A stretch of 64,000 nucleotides of DNA from positions 3,591,501-3,655,500 of the forward strand of contig NZ_JAAVJL010000001.1 of NCBI RefSeq assembly GCF_012863495.1. The letters are read 5' to 3'. The notes below the pieces were generated by a model, which was given only the letters and a program-made list of their open reading frames with translations, did no database searches and was not told the origin of the DNA. Shown here one piece after another: positions 1 through 10,192 of the stretch (positions are counted from its first letter, which is position 1; each line of letters begins with the position of its first letter). Made by a program: the position numbers and the translations under genes. Source of the stretch: Pseudanabaena yagii GIHE-NHR1 (GTDB lineage: Bacteria > Cyanobacteriota > Cyanobacteriia > Pseudanabaenales > Pseudanabaenaceae).

Positions 1-2792
1 AGCATCCCGATGTCGCCTCTAGCCTCAATAATCTCGCAGAGTTGTATAAGTCACAGGGGAACTACCCCGCCGCCGAGCCACTCCTTAAACGTTCTCTCGC
101 GATTCTAGAAAAAGCATTAGGAGCCGAGCATCCCGATGTCGCCTCCAGCCTCAATAATCTTGCAGCATTATATAATTCACAGGGGAACTACGCAGCAGCC
201 GAACCACTTTATAAACGTTCCCTCTCGATTCGAGAAAAAGCATCAGGAGCTAATCATCCCGATGTCGCCTCCAGCCTCAATGGTCTCGCAAGGTTGTATG
301 ATTCACAGGGGAACTACCCCGCCGCCGAATCACTTTATAAACATTCCCTCGCAATTCGAGAAAAAGCATTAGGAGCCGAGCATCCCCTTGTCGCCACTAG
401 TCTCAATAATCTCGCAGGGTTGTATGTTGCACAGGGGAACTACCCCGCCGCCGAGCCACTCCTTAAACGTTCCCTCGCGATTCTAGAAAAAGTATTAGGA
501 GCCGAGCATCCCGATGTCGCTACTATCCTCAATAATCTCGCAGCATCGTATGATTCACAGGGGAACTACCTAGCCGCTGAACCACTCTATAAACGTTCCC
601 TCGCGATTCGAGAAAAAGCATTAGGAGCCAATCATCCCGATGTCGCCTCTAGCCTCAATAATCTAGCATTGTTGTATGATTCACAGGGGAACTATCCAAC
701 CGCCGAACCACTCTATAAACGTTCCCTCGCGATTCGAGAGAAAGCATTAGGATACAATCATCCCGATGTCGCCTCTAGCCTCAATAATCTCTCAATGTTG
801 TATCAGTCACAGGGGAACTACTCTGCCGCTGAAACACTTTATAAACGTTCCCTCGCAATTCGAGAAAAAGTATTAGGATCTGAGCATCCCGATGTCGGCA
901 CGAGCCTCAATAATCTCGCAGTGTTGTATCAGTCACTGGGGAACGCCTCAGCAGCCGAGCCACTTTATAAGCGTTCCCTCGCGATCGCTGACAGAGCATT
1001 AGGATCTGAGCATCCCAATGTCGCCACTAGCCTCAATAATCTTTCATTGTTGTATCAGGCACAGGGGGATATCGATCGCGCAATTACATTTCGACAAAAG
1101 GGACTTGAAGTTCAAGAACATAACTTAAAGCTTAATCTGGCATCTGGCACTGAAACCCAAAAACAGGCTTATATGCAAACCGTTTCTGGAACAACAGATG
1201 GTACTATTTCCCTGCACGTCCAAGCCGCCCCCACAAACAACGCCGCCACACGCCTAGCCCTAACCGCAATTTTACAACGCAAAGGTCGTCTCCTTGATAT
1301 CCTATCAACCAACCTCCAAACCCTCCGCCAATACCTCACCCCCGACATCCAGCCACAATTTGATCAATGGATCACCCTCAAAAGCCAACTCGCCAACCTT
1401 GCCCTCAAAAATACCCCCATCGATCAATATCGCACCCTCCAGCAACAAGTTGAAGAAATAGAATCCAACCTCAATCGCCGCAGTGCCGAACTGCAAGCAA
1501 TCAACGAAGCCGTCACGATCGCAGCAGTCCAAAAACAAATCCCTACCGAGGCAGTCCTAATTGAATTCTTTCGCTACGATACTTTGAATCCCAAAGCATC
1601 CCAAAAAGATAGATGGGGCAAACCTCGCTACGTTGCCTATATCCTCCAGAACCAAGGCGAACCCAAATGGGTAGACCTCGGCGAAGCCGCAACCCTAGAG
1701 CCAGCAATTCAAACATTTCGCCAAGCCATCAGTCGCCCACCCACAAACCCCGATCGCGAAGTCGATCCGCAATTAACCGTAGCCGAAGTCAAACAAACTG
1801 CCCGTGACCTTGACCAAAAGCTGATGCAACCGATCCGCCCATTGCTAGGCAACGCCCGTCATTTATTGATTTCCCCCGATAGCGATCTCAACCTTATCCC
1901 CTTCGCCGCCCTCGTTGACCAGCAAAAACGCTTCCTTCTCGAAACCTACGACATCACCTATCTCTCATCAGGACGCGACTTGCTCCGCCCAAACCGCAAG
2001 GGCATCAATCTCACAAATCCCGTTCTCTTCTCCGATCCTGACTATGGCAAACCCTCAGACAAATTAATCGCCAGCAACGGTCGCAACCCTTGTTCAACCC
2101 AAATAGCTGCTAGAGGTGAAGAAATAAACTCCCTTGCTAACCAAATATTCTGTCAACTCCCCAACGTCGCCGCCGAAACCAGCGCCATTCAGAATCTCTT
2201 GCCACGATCGCAATTATTGAGCCAATCCCAAGCCACCAAATCCGCCGCCAAAAAGCTTCGCAACCCTAGCATTCTCCACTTTGCCACCCACGGATTCTTC
2301 CTACCCGATCCACCCAACACCAATCCCGACACACCGATCCGTCAAAATCCCCTCTCGCGATCCGCCCTAGTTCTCGCTAACTTCAATCAGCGTCAATCTT
2401 GCAGCGACTCAGACTCCAATTGCAATGGCTTACTCACCGCCCAAGATGTCACCACCATCGACCTACGCGGAACCAAACTCGTATTTCTCTCCGCCTGTGA
2501 AACTGGGCTAGGCAAAGTCACCAATGGCGAAGGCGTATATGGCTTGCGTCGCGCCTTTACCCTCGCAGGAGCCGAAAGCCAAGTGATGAGCCTCTGGAAA
2601 GTCAACGACCAAACCACAAGAGAGTTAGTCGAGAGCTATTACCAAAACCTCAAGGCAAATCAAGGGCGTAGTCAATCCCTAAAAACGATTCAGCTAGATC
2701 TCCTCAAAAAATATCAGTTTCCCTACTATTGGGCAGCCTTTATCCCCTCTGGCAATTGGTCGGCAATGCCTGAAATCTTTACTAGCCCCTAA
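1..2792 (+). CDS. TPR-CHAT protein, 5' end outside the window
   Basis: The reading frame is open from base 3, so the gene starts upstream of the window. The N-terminal part is tetratricopeptide repeats of the kinesin-light-chain type: nine 42-residue units, each beginning near HPDVASSLNNLA and containing YKSQGNYPAAEPL. A linker of about 200 residues follows, then a CHAT domain, a caspase-like peptidase fold. The expected catalytic pair is visible: His in LHFATHG (codon 2289-2291) and Cys in LSACETG (codon 2496-2498). TPR-CHAT proteins are common in filamentous cyanobacteria and some act as effector proteases, but the substrate here is unknown. The gene ends at a bidirectional hairpin shared with the convergent membrane-protein gene. 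The domain call is firm; the cellular role is not. Confidence 0.9.
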   Translation, partial: HPDVASSLNNLAELYKSQGNYPAAEPLLKRSLAILEKALGAEHPDVASSLNNLAALYNSQGNYAAAEPLYKRSLSIREKASGANHPDVASSLNGLARLYDSQGNYPAAESLYKHSLAIREKALGAEHPLVATSLNNLAGLYVAQGNYPAAEPLLKRSLAILEKVLGAEHPDVATILNNLAASYDSQGNYLAAEPLYKRSLAIREKALGANHPDVASSLNNLALLYDSQGNYPTAEPLYKRSLAIREKALGYNHPDVASSLNNLSMLYQSQGNYSAAETLYKRSLAIREKVLGSEHPDVGTSLNNLAVLYQSLGNASAAEPLYKRSLAIADRALGSEHPNVATSLNNLSLLYQAQGDIDRAITFRQKGLEVQEHNLKLNLASGTETQKQAYMQTVSGTTDGTISLHVQAAPTNNAATRLALTAILQRKGRLLDILSTNLQTLRQYLTPDIQPQFDQWITLKSQLANLALKNTPIDQYRTLQQQVEEIESNLNRRSAELQAINEAVTIAAVQKQIPTEAVLIEFFRYDTLNPKASQKDRWGKPRYVAYILQNQGEPKWVDLGEAATLEPAIQTFRQAISRPPTNPDREVDPQLTVAEVKQTARDLDQKLMQPIRPLLGNARHLLISPDSDLNLIPFAALVDQQKRFLLETYDITYLSSGRDLLRPNRKGINLTNPVLFSDPDYGKPSDKLIASNGRNPCSTQIAARGEEINSLANQIFCQLPNVAAETSAIQNLLPRSQLLSQSQATKSAAKKLRNPSILHFATHGFFLPDPPNTNPDTPIRQNPLSRSALVLANFNQRQSCSDSDSNCNGLLTAQDVTTIDLRGTKLVFLSACETGLGKVTNGEGVYGLRRAFTLAGAESQVMSLWKVNDQTTRELVESYYQNLKANQGRSQSLKTIQLDLLKKYQFPYYWAAFIPSGNWSAMPEIFTSP
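3..1065 (+). repeat. 126-bp tandem repeats encoding TPR units
   Basis: Nine units begin at 3, 129, 255, 381, 507, 633, 759, 885 and 1011, an exact 126-bp period. Adjacent units are very similar in DNA as well as protein, and only the last one decays. The array is open at the window edge, so the copy number is a minimum. The DNA-level similarity suggests recent duplication or homogenisation. Confidence 0.93.
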
Positions 2793-2825
2793 AAAGAAAG
2801 GGACGCATCGCGTCCCTTTCTTTTT
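2791..2825. terminator. Bidirectional terminator hairpin
   Basis: Perfect 16-bp stem (2791-2806 with 2810-2825) closed by the triloop ATC. The outer arms are A-rich on one side and T-rich on the other, so it can end transcription from both convergent neighbours. Confidence 0.85.
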
Positions 2826-3429
2826 AGGTAAAGGCTAACAAACCAAAGTAGAGAAATACACCTAATATCGGCACAAAAAGTAATAGACCATAGAGAGATG
2901 ATTTATTCAGGCTCGTTGGTATTGAAAAGAAGACAATTAAGCCAATCACAAAGTTAACAAGCGGAATAAAGAATAAAATTAGCCACCAACCGGGTTTACC
3001 CGCAGCACGTACCATAACCCAAATTTGAGCGATGGGAACCCATGATAGCCAACTATTAGGAATATCCAGCTTGTCGGCTATTTTCATCAAGCAGAAACTG
3101 GTGAAAACATAGGCAAGAAGACCAAATGTCCCTGCAAAAAGTATGATTTGATTAAGCTGGGCTTTTTGCTCTTCGGTTAGCGAATCAAGATTAACAGTAG
3201 TTGAATCAGAACTTTGAGCGATAAGTTGATCGCCATTTTGAACAGAAGCTACAGCGATCGCACTAGATGTGGAGTTGTTAGATAGCGAACTCGCCGCAGG
3301 GGTAGGAGCAGCTATGAGATGCTGTAAACTCACAACCGCAAATAAAGTAATCAAAAATAGAGCAACTCTACGCCAAGTTACACTCAGATACTGCAAAGGT
3401 AAATATTTCAACAAATTCACTGATGACAC
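2824..3429 (-). CDS. DUF5684-like membrane protein
   Basis: A 201-residue protein with an N-terminal hydrophobic segment (about residues 20-42), a low-complexity Ser/Thr/Ala stretch, then four closely spaced hydrophobic segments from about residue 95 to the end. The motif region IPNSWLSWVPIAQIWVMVRA followed by GKPGWWLILFFIPLVN is typical of small DUF5684 membrane proteins. Function is unknown. The N-terminal segment could be a signal anchor. Its 3' end meets the TPR-CHAT gene at the shared hairpin. The family call comes from pattern memory, not a search. Confidence 0.75.
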   Translation of the reverse strand: MSSVNLLKYLPLQYLSVTWRRVALFLITLFAVVSLQHLIAAPTPAASSLSNNSTSSAIAVASVQNGDQLIAQSSDSTTVNLDSLTEEQKAQLNQIILFAGTFGLLAYVFTSFCLMKIADKLDIPNSWLSWVPIAQIWVMVRAAGKPGWWLILFFIPLVNFVIGLIVFFSIPTSLNKSSLYGLLLFVPILGVFLYFGLLAFT

Positions 3430-3622
3430 TCCTAAGACATTTTCAAGATAGGGCGCGATGCTTTTAGCAATATCGTAAGCCTATAGGAATGTCGAGCTAG
3501 TTAATCTTGGAACTTTAAATTTCTTAATTCTTAAACCAATAATTAAGCAATTTGTACCAAGGGACAAGCAGAATTACATAAAATGAATTAATGTTTTATG
3601 TAAGCTTGATTTAACGTAAATC

Positions 3623-4108
3623 TCATTGTAATTTACCAATATAATCACGAATAACGGGTGTAAAAATCTTGACTACCTGTTGATAAACTTCTCTTTTAAA
3701 CCTGACAATCGAGTCAAGAGTTTGCTCGATCGCCATAAACTGCACTACCCGAAACTCGCGATCGTGGATATCTAGCTTGCAATCAGAGGCAGGATGATCC
3801 CAATAAAAAGCATACCAACGCTGTCTTTGTCCGCAATAATTTGCCCATTTGCCTGTCAACTTTAGCGAAGGTGGAAAGTCATAGTACAGCCATTCAGGAT
3901 GGACATATGCAAGCTCAGCATTATCAATGCCAACTTCTTCATAAAGCTCCCGTAGAGCTGCTACCTGTGGATCTTCTCCCTCATCAATGCCGCCTTGTGG
4001 GAATTGCCATGAATCAGGTACGCCCAGACGCTCACCAACTAGCACTTCTCCCTTGCGATTAAAAACGATCAGCCCGACATTTGGGCGGTAAGATTTTTCA
4101 GGTTTCAT
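3623..4108 (-). CDS. rppH: RNA pyrophosphohydrolase (Nudix)
   Basis: A 161-residue Nudix hydrolase. The Nudix box GGIDEGEDPQVAALRELYEE plus the following VG matches GX5EX7REUXEEXGU. The start YRPNVGLIVFNRKGEVLVGER and the later WPQ-type region (SWQFPQGG) are characteristic of RppH/NudH, which removes pyrophosphate from the 5' end of RNA or hydrolyses diadenosine polyphosphates. The frame can be extended to 4141, but the extra 11 residues do not match the family, so I place the start at the ATG at 4106-4108. It is a single gene, and its role in cyanobacterial mRNA decay is inferred from the family. Confidence 0.87.
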   Translation of the reverse strand: MKPEKSYRPNVGLIVFNRKGEVLVGERLGVPDSWQFPQGGIDEGEDPQVAALRELYEEVGIDNAELAYVHPEWLYYDFPPSLKLTGKWANYCGQRQRWYAFYWDHPASDCKLDIHDREFRVVQFMAIEQTLDSIVRFKREVYQQVVKIFTPVIRDYIGKLQ

Positions 4109-4241
4109 ACTTTTTAATTTAACAAATCCAAAGCATAGCACCGTCGCTAATTATCATCAAAAAAGAATGCTGCACGCATAACGTACAGCATTCTTTAATA
4201 TCTTGTTAAGAGCATTTTAAAACAACACCCTCAATTGAGCT

Positions 4242-4280
4242 AAAAACTGTGGCGCACGCTGCGCGTGCGCCACAGTTTTT
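4242..4280 (-). terminator. ilvB terminator, GCGCACGC hairpin
   Basis: Perfect 18-bp stem (4242-4259 with 4263-4280) with triloop TGC. Read on the minus strand it lies just after the ilvB stop codon and ends in a run of T. It is related to the hairpins at 6300-6338, 35854-35900 and 55356-55400. Confidence 0.8.
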
Positions 4281-4286
4281 GTTTTT

Positions 4287-6053
4287 TTAAACAAGTTGAG
4301 CGGTACGTTCTAATTCAGAGGCAATGTCTTGGGCTTCTTTGCTTAACTGCGATCGCTGAGGTGTTTGCAAACCGACCATCTGATCATTACTTGCCCCAGG
4401 AGGAACCATCGGATAACAGTTTTCATCACGCTTAACGCGGAAGTCTGCAAAAACGGGACCATCATAAGCCAGAATTTCGGCAACTGCGGATTGCAAGTCA
4501 CTGGGATCAATTACCTTGACACCTTTAATACCAAAGGCTTCAGCAAGTTTGACGAAATCAGGCATCCCTACTTCCATATTGGAAGAAGAGTAGCGCTCAT
4601 TGTAGAAGCTCTCTTGCCACTGACGCACCATGCCTTGCCAGCCATTGTTAACAACAATCACCTTGATGTTGATGCCATACTGCGCCAATGTGCCAAGCTC
4701 CTGAATATTCATCTGAATACTGGCATCACCACTAATACAAATGACGGGATCATTTGGTAGAGCAACTTTTGCGCCCATTGCCGCAGGCATTCCATAGCCC
4801 ATCGTGCCAAGCCCTGCACTAGAAATCCATTTACGGGGACCAGTCTTGATTAACTGTGCTGCCCACATTTGGTGTTGTCCCACATCAGTTGCAAAATAAG
4901 CGTCAGGAGCCTGTTTGCCAAACTCGTGAATTACCTGCTGCGGTGAGAGCACACCCTCATAAGCAGGTACTTCAAGGGGATAATCTGCTTTCCACTCATC
5001 AAGCTGTTTCAACCAATCCTTAGTTTGAATGGTTTCCTCATAGCTGGTAGCTTCGAGGATCGCTTGTAATACTTCCTTAACATCCCCAACTATGGGAACA
5101 TCAGGCTTGCGATTTTTGCCAACTTCCGCAGGATCGATATCAATGTGAATGACTTTCGCATCGGGAGCAAATTTGTCCAAACGACCTGTAACGCGATCGT
5201 CAAATCTTGCCCCAACCGCAATCAACAAATCACAACCCTGTACCGCAAAGTTTGCATAGGCAGTACCATGCATTCCCAACATACCAAGGGAAAGATCGTT
5301 ATTTTCATTGTAAGCACCTTTACCCATGAGGGTTGTGGTCACAGGCAATTGGAATCTCTTCGCCAGTTCTGCAATTTCGGTATGGGCATCGGAAATTACA
5401 GCTCCACCACCTGCGTAGAGTAATGGGCGTTTAGATTGACGAATTAAAGCGATCGCAGCGGCAATTTGATGTAGATAGCCCTTAACTCTAGCTTGGTATC
5501 CGGGGAGATCAATTTTGACTTCTTCAGGATTGTAGTCAAACTCTTGCTGACCAATGTCCTTAGGAATATCCACCAATACAGGACCGGGGCGACCAGTACC
5601 TGCAATATGAAAAGCTTCAGCAACGATGCGAGCAATATCTTCAGGTCGGCGAATCACGTAGGAATGCTTAACGATTGGCAAAGTAATGCCCCAAATATCA
5701 GTCTCTTGGAAAGCATCTGTACCGATCGCATAGGAAGGGACTTGCCCCGTAATTACTACCATGGGGATGGAGTCCATTTGCGCGGTGGCGATACCTGTTA
5801 CGAGGTTGGTTGCTCCAGGTCCTGAAGTTGCCACACATACTCCCACCTGTCCAGTTGCGCGGGCATATCCATCGGCAGCATGGACGGCTCCCTGCTCATG
5901 ACGCACAAGATAATGTTTAATTTCACCTCTTGCCTCTGCCTTATAAATTTCGTCATACACTGGCAGAATTGCTCCACCGGGGTAGCCGAAAATATGTTTT
6001 ACACCCTGTCTTCTCACACTGTCGATGAGAGCAAATGCACCCGTTGTTCGCAA
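4287..6053 (-). CDS. ilvB: Acetolactate synthase large subunit
   Basis: A 588-residue thiamine-diphosphate enzyme that condenses pyruvate to acetolactate in valine/leucine synthesis, or makes acetohydroxybutyrate for isoleucine. Visible are [15 protein letters not shown] near the N-terminus, the conserved Glu in [16 protein letters not shown], the [15 protein letters not shown] segment and the cofactor motif GDASIQMN with [13 protein letters not shown]. The start is TTG, not ATG: GAGGAGG lies five bases upstream, and the residues after it ([16 protein letters not shown]) match the family start. The regulatory small subunit (ilvN) is not in this window. The gene stands alone and ends in a long hairpin. 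Confidence 0.96.
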   Translation of the reverse strand: MRTTGAFALIDSVRRQGVKHIFGYPGGAILPVYDEIYKAEARGEIKHYLVRHEQGAVHAADGYARATGQVGVCVATSGPGATNLVTGIATAQMDSIPMVVITGQVPSYAIGTDAFQETDIWGITLPIVKHSYVIRRPEDIARIVAEAFHIAGTGRPGPVLVDIPKDIGQQEFDYNPEEVKIDLPGYQARVKGYLHQIAAAIALIRQSKRPLLYAGGGAVISDAHTEIAELAKRFQLPVTTTLMGKGAYNENNDLSLGMLGMHGTAYANFAVQGCDLLIAVGARFDDRVTGRLDKFAPDAKVIHIDIDPAEVGKNRKPDVPIVGDVKEVLQAILEATSYEETIQTKDWLKQLDEWKADYPLEVPAYEGVLSPQQVIHEFGKQAPDAYFATDVGQHQMWAAQLIKTGPRKWISSAGLGTMGYGMPAAMGAKVALPNDPVICISGDASIQMNIQELGTLAQYGINIKVIVVNNGWQGMVRQWQESFYNERYSSSNMEVGMPDFVKLAEAFGIKGVKVIDPSDLQSAVAEILAYDGPVFADFRVKRDENCYPMVPPGASNDQMVGLQTPQRSQLSKEAQDIASELERTAQLV

Positions 6054-6058
6054 AGTAG

Positions 6059-6065
6059 CCTCCTC
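6059..6065 (-). promoter_or_regulatory. Strong ribosome binding site fixing the ilvB TTG start
   Basis: On the minus strand this reads GAGGAGG, five bases before TTG at 6051-6053. No in-frame ATG upstream gives a better match to the family, so this site decides the start. Confidence 0.75.
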
Positions 6066-6289
6066 TAGACTCTTATACTTAAAATTGTTCGCGATCCAAT
6101 CAACCTACTGCTGAAGCCTCGGCAGATACCCTTGGCGCTCCATACTACGAACAAGTAGTTTGTAGCAAGTACCTTAAGTTTATAATTTGTAGCAATTGTA
6201 TCGATAATAACATAGACAAGCTGACACAAAGCTGCTAGGTAACAAGCTAAAAAGGCAATTTTAATCCAATAATTCAAATAATAATTAGT

Positions 6290-6362
6290 AAATAGCTAGA
6301 AAACCTGTGGCGCACGCTACGCGTGCGCCACAGGTTTTTGGGGTTTATATTTAATTGCACCC
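6290..6362. repeat. Small repeat with AAGTAGCTAG-type ends around a GCGCACGC hairpin
   Basis: The gap 6054-6396 has no convincing gene. It holds the phrase TAGCTAG, then an 18-bp perfect stem (6300-6317 with 6321-6338, triloop TAC), then TTTAATTGCACCCAGCTACT. The same layout recurs at 55347-55434 and in part at 35845-35910. Its hairpin may also end transcription of the metalloprotease gene. Confidence 0.7.
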
Positions 6363-6396
6363 AGCTACTTAAATAGTTATTCTTGGGATTGCGTGA

Positions 6397-7383
6397 CTAT
6401 TTGCTAGTTTTACGTACAAGTCGCCAAATTTTGTTTCCAAATACACAAGTTGCTAACATTGCGATCGCTATATCAGGTTTAAACTCAAAGGGAATTGAGG
6501 TCAAACTATCGGGTACTTCCCAGCCAACATCTTTAAAACCCGCATAATCCAGCTTAGTTAATAGCTTTCTTGTACCTTGAGTAAGAGTGGGATCCATTGC
6601 GGCTTCTTGGGCTGTATTAGTCACTGGTAAAGTACTCATCGTTCCGTCAGCCCAGTGTGAATTACCACTTGATAGAGGAATATTGCTGCCATATAACGCA
6701 ACCGAGTTTGAACCTGTAAATGATCCACTAGAAATTTTATTATCCCAAGATGGGTTTCCTGAGATAATCCCCATAATGTGACCAAGTTCATGGATAGCAA
6801 CTGAGAGAAAGTCACTTTGACCAGTTAATGGGGGTGAAGATACATCACCAAAATTCCAAACAACAGATGAATTAGTCGTAAAAGAGATCGAGCCACCCCA
6901 AGGAGAATAGTCTGTTGGAGTAGTAGCAATCGCACCATCTTGCCCTCGGGATTGTAAATTATTGACAAACGACTGTGTTCCGCTACCAGAGGAAATAGCG
7001 CCAAAGCCACCCACTCCGAGAGTTCCTGAGCCTATATCTCTTGCACCAACATAAATTAATAGAGTATTTGCACTAATGGCTAGATTCGTTGTGCCATCAA
7101 TTGCTAGTCCTGTTGCAGGATTTAAAAAATTAGGAGTCCAAGTATTTGTACCTCCACAATCAGGAACACATATAGCAGCTAAGTTATCTGTGAAACTGTT
7201 GTAGTAGGAAGCAGCCTCAGCAAGGCGATCTTTTCTTGTTTGATTGGAGAAAAAGCTATTGGTGTCGTAGGTGTAGTCAAACTGGAATGTAAAGGCATAG
7301 CTCGCAGCAGGTACTACTAGACTGAGTCCCAAACCGAGAGTGCCATTAGCGATCGCTTTCCGTAACGTGATGCCCATTTGCAT
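6397..7383 (-). CDS. Secreted zinc metalloprotease with PFE-CTERM-like tail
   Basis: A 328-residue protein. A signal peptide spans about residues 1-30 and ends near ASYAFTF. The zinc site is HELGHIMGIISG, an extended HExxHxxGxxxG motif typical of metzincin-like peptidases. The C-terminus has IPFEFKP, a hydrophobic stretch (AIAMLATCVFG) and a basic end (WRLVRKTSK), the three-part layout of exosortase-type sorting signals in the PFE variant seen in cyanobacteria. It is therefore predicted to be exported and anchored or processed at the cell surface. Upstream AGAGGGG on the minus strand supports the ATG at 7381-7383. The substrate is unknown. No exosortase is in this window. Confidence 0.83.
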   Translation of the reverse strand: MQMGITLRKAIANGTLGLGLSLVVPAASYAFTFQFDYTYDTNSFFSNQTRKDRLAEAASYYNSFTDNLAAICVPDCGGTNTWTPNFLNPATGLAIDGTTNLAISANTLLIYVGARDIGSGTLGVGGFGAISSGSGTQSFVNNLQSRGQDGAIATTPTDYSPWGGSISFTTNSSVVWNFGDVSSPPLTGQSDFLSVAIHELGHIMGIISGNPSWDNKISSGSFTGSNSVALYGSNIPLSSGNSHWADGTMSTLPVTNTAQEAAMDPTLTQGTRKLLTKLDYAGFKDVGWEVPDSLTSIPFEFKPDIAIAMLATCVFGNKIWRLVRKTSK

Positions 7384-8714
<1,331 letters not shown>

Positions 8715-8719
8715 GTTCT

Positions 8720-8760
8720 CATAAAAAGAGAGGGGTGCTTTGCACCCCTCTCTTTTTATG
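8720..8760. terminator. petH terminator hairpin
   Basis: Perfect 19-bp stem (8720-8738 with 8742-8760), triloop TTT. The 3' arm ends in a run of five T. Confidence 0.85.
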
Positions 8761-8810
8761 TTTAGACAAATTGATTTGTATATAATTTAGGTAACTATAC
8801 CTGTTGCGGC

Positions 8811-10169
8811 ATGAAACTGGAATTACTCTGGCTGCTTGTAGGAATTGTAATTGGAGCGATCGCTACTAGTTCTTGCTGGCTGAGTTGGCACTATGCCAAG
8901 AAAAAATGGAATCGCAAATTGCGGAAGCGATCGCAACATGTGTTTAAAGTTAGGTCAATCCATAGCCTGAAGTCTTGGGCAAAAAATATTCAACAAAACC
9001 TACAACAAGATCTGCAACCCAAGTATCGCGATCAAAATGGTAATGGTTTCATTGAGCATGACTCTGAGCGACTATTGTGGGAAAACATCATTGAATCTGC
9101 TCCCATTGGTTACATTCAAGTCGATCAAGATAACCACTTAAATATCTTTAATCAAAGAGCCGCAACGATGCTGGGGATTATGAATCCTCAGCAGGGACTA
9201 CTTCGCAAACCCTTTTTGTTGCAAGTAATCCGCTCCTATGAGTTGGATCATTTAATCGAGCAAACCCGATCGCAAAGTATGGGATTTCAAGTTGATTGGG
9301 TATTTCATCCTGCTATTCCCGATCCTGTTGATCCTGTACCGCAGCAAGGTAGGCCAATTCGGGCTTACAGCATTTATTTAGAGCATGGTCAGGTAGGCAT
9401 TTTTTTGGAAGATCGCCAAGAAGCGATCGCCATTGCCCAGCAGCGCGATCGCTGGACATCCGATGTCGCCCATGAGCTAAAAACCCCCTTAACTTCAATT
9501 CGACTAGTCGCCGAAACCCTTGAGCCTCGTGTCGAGCCATCCGCCAGAATTTGGGTAGAGCGACTGCTCAGTGAAATTGAGCGCCTCACTAATCTCGTCA
9601 AGGATCTGCTCGATTTAGGGCAGATGGATGTGGGGATTGAACCGCATTTGCAAATTAGTGAAGTAAATTTAGCAGACCTCGTGCGATCGGTATGGACGAC
9701 CCTAGAGCCATTAGCCAACCGCAAAAAAGTTAGCCTGCAATATATTGGTGACGAAACAATTACTTTACGAATTGATGAATCTCGTATTTATCGACTGTTG
9801 CTAAATTTATTGGACAATAGCATCAAGCATAGCCCCGCACTTCAGTGCATTACGATCAAGGCGAGCATTGTGGATAGCAAAGTCCATATTGAAACCATTG
9901 ATGCTGGTGATGGATTTCCTGAAGATGCCCTATCACATATTTTTGAGCGATTTTATCGGGTTGAGTCGTCACGCACTAGATCGGGGCTAGATCATGGCGG
10001 TAGTGGTCTCGGATTAGCGATCGCCTATCAAATCGTCCTATTGCATAAAGGTACAATTACAGCCAGAAATCATCCTGAGACAGGGGGAGCATGGATTACA
10101 ATCGCGCTACCATATCAGAACCCTACGACATCAGAAAACTTGCAAACCTCTCAGCCGCTTCGTAAATAA
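8811..10169 (+). CDS. sphS: Sensor histidine kinase, SphS/PhoR-like
   Basis: A 452-residue kinase. One membrane segment lies at residues 4-25, then a basic linker, a PAS-like domain (about 90-190: ENIIESAPIGYIQVDQDNHL), the dimerisation box with phosphoacceptor His221 (DVAHELKTPLTSIRL), and the ATPase domain with N box LLNLLDNSIKHSP, G1 DAGDGFPED, F box FERFYRVE and G2 GGSGLGLAIA. This layout and the H-box wording match cyanobacterial SphS, the phosphate-starvation sensor. No response-regulator gene is adjacent, so the phosphate role is a family-based inference. The pentapeptide gene follows after 23 bp and may be cotranscribed. Confidence 0.78.
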   Translation: MKLELLWLLVGIVIGAIATSSCWLSWHYAKKKWNRKLRKRSQHVFKVRSIHSLKSWAKNIQQNLQQDLQPKYRDQNGNGFIEHDSERLLWENIIESAPIGYIQVDQDNHLNIFNQRAATMLGIMNPQQGLLRKPFLLQVIRSYELDHLIEQTRSQSMGFQVDWVFHPAIPDPVDPVPQQGRPIRAYSIYLEHGQVGIFLEDRQEAIAIAQQRDRWTSDVAHELKTPLTSIRLVAETLEPRVEPSARIWVERLLSEIERLTNLVKDLLDLGQMDVGIEPHLQISEVNLADLVRSVWTTLEPLANRKKVSLQYIGDETITLRIDESRIYRLLLNLLDNSIKHSPALQCITIKASIVDSKVHIETIDAGDGFPEDALSHIFERFYRVESSRTRSGLDHGGSGLGLAIAYQIVLLHKGTITARNHPETGGAWITIALPYQNPTTSENLQTSQPLRK

Positions 10170-10192
10170 AGCTTTGTAAATAAACAGGTATC

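Noticed and set aside
3-1065. CRISPR-like or DNA-only satellite
   Set aside because: The 126-bp period is 42 codons and encodes a standard TPR unit in one open frame.
6065-6277. 70-codon minus-strand frame upstream of ilvB
   Set aside because: It overlaps the ilvB ribosome binding site and shows no family resemblance.
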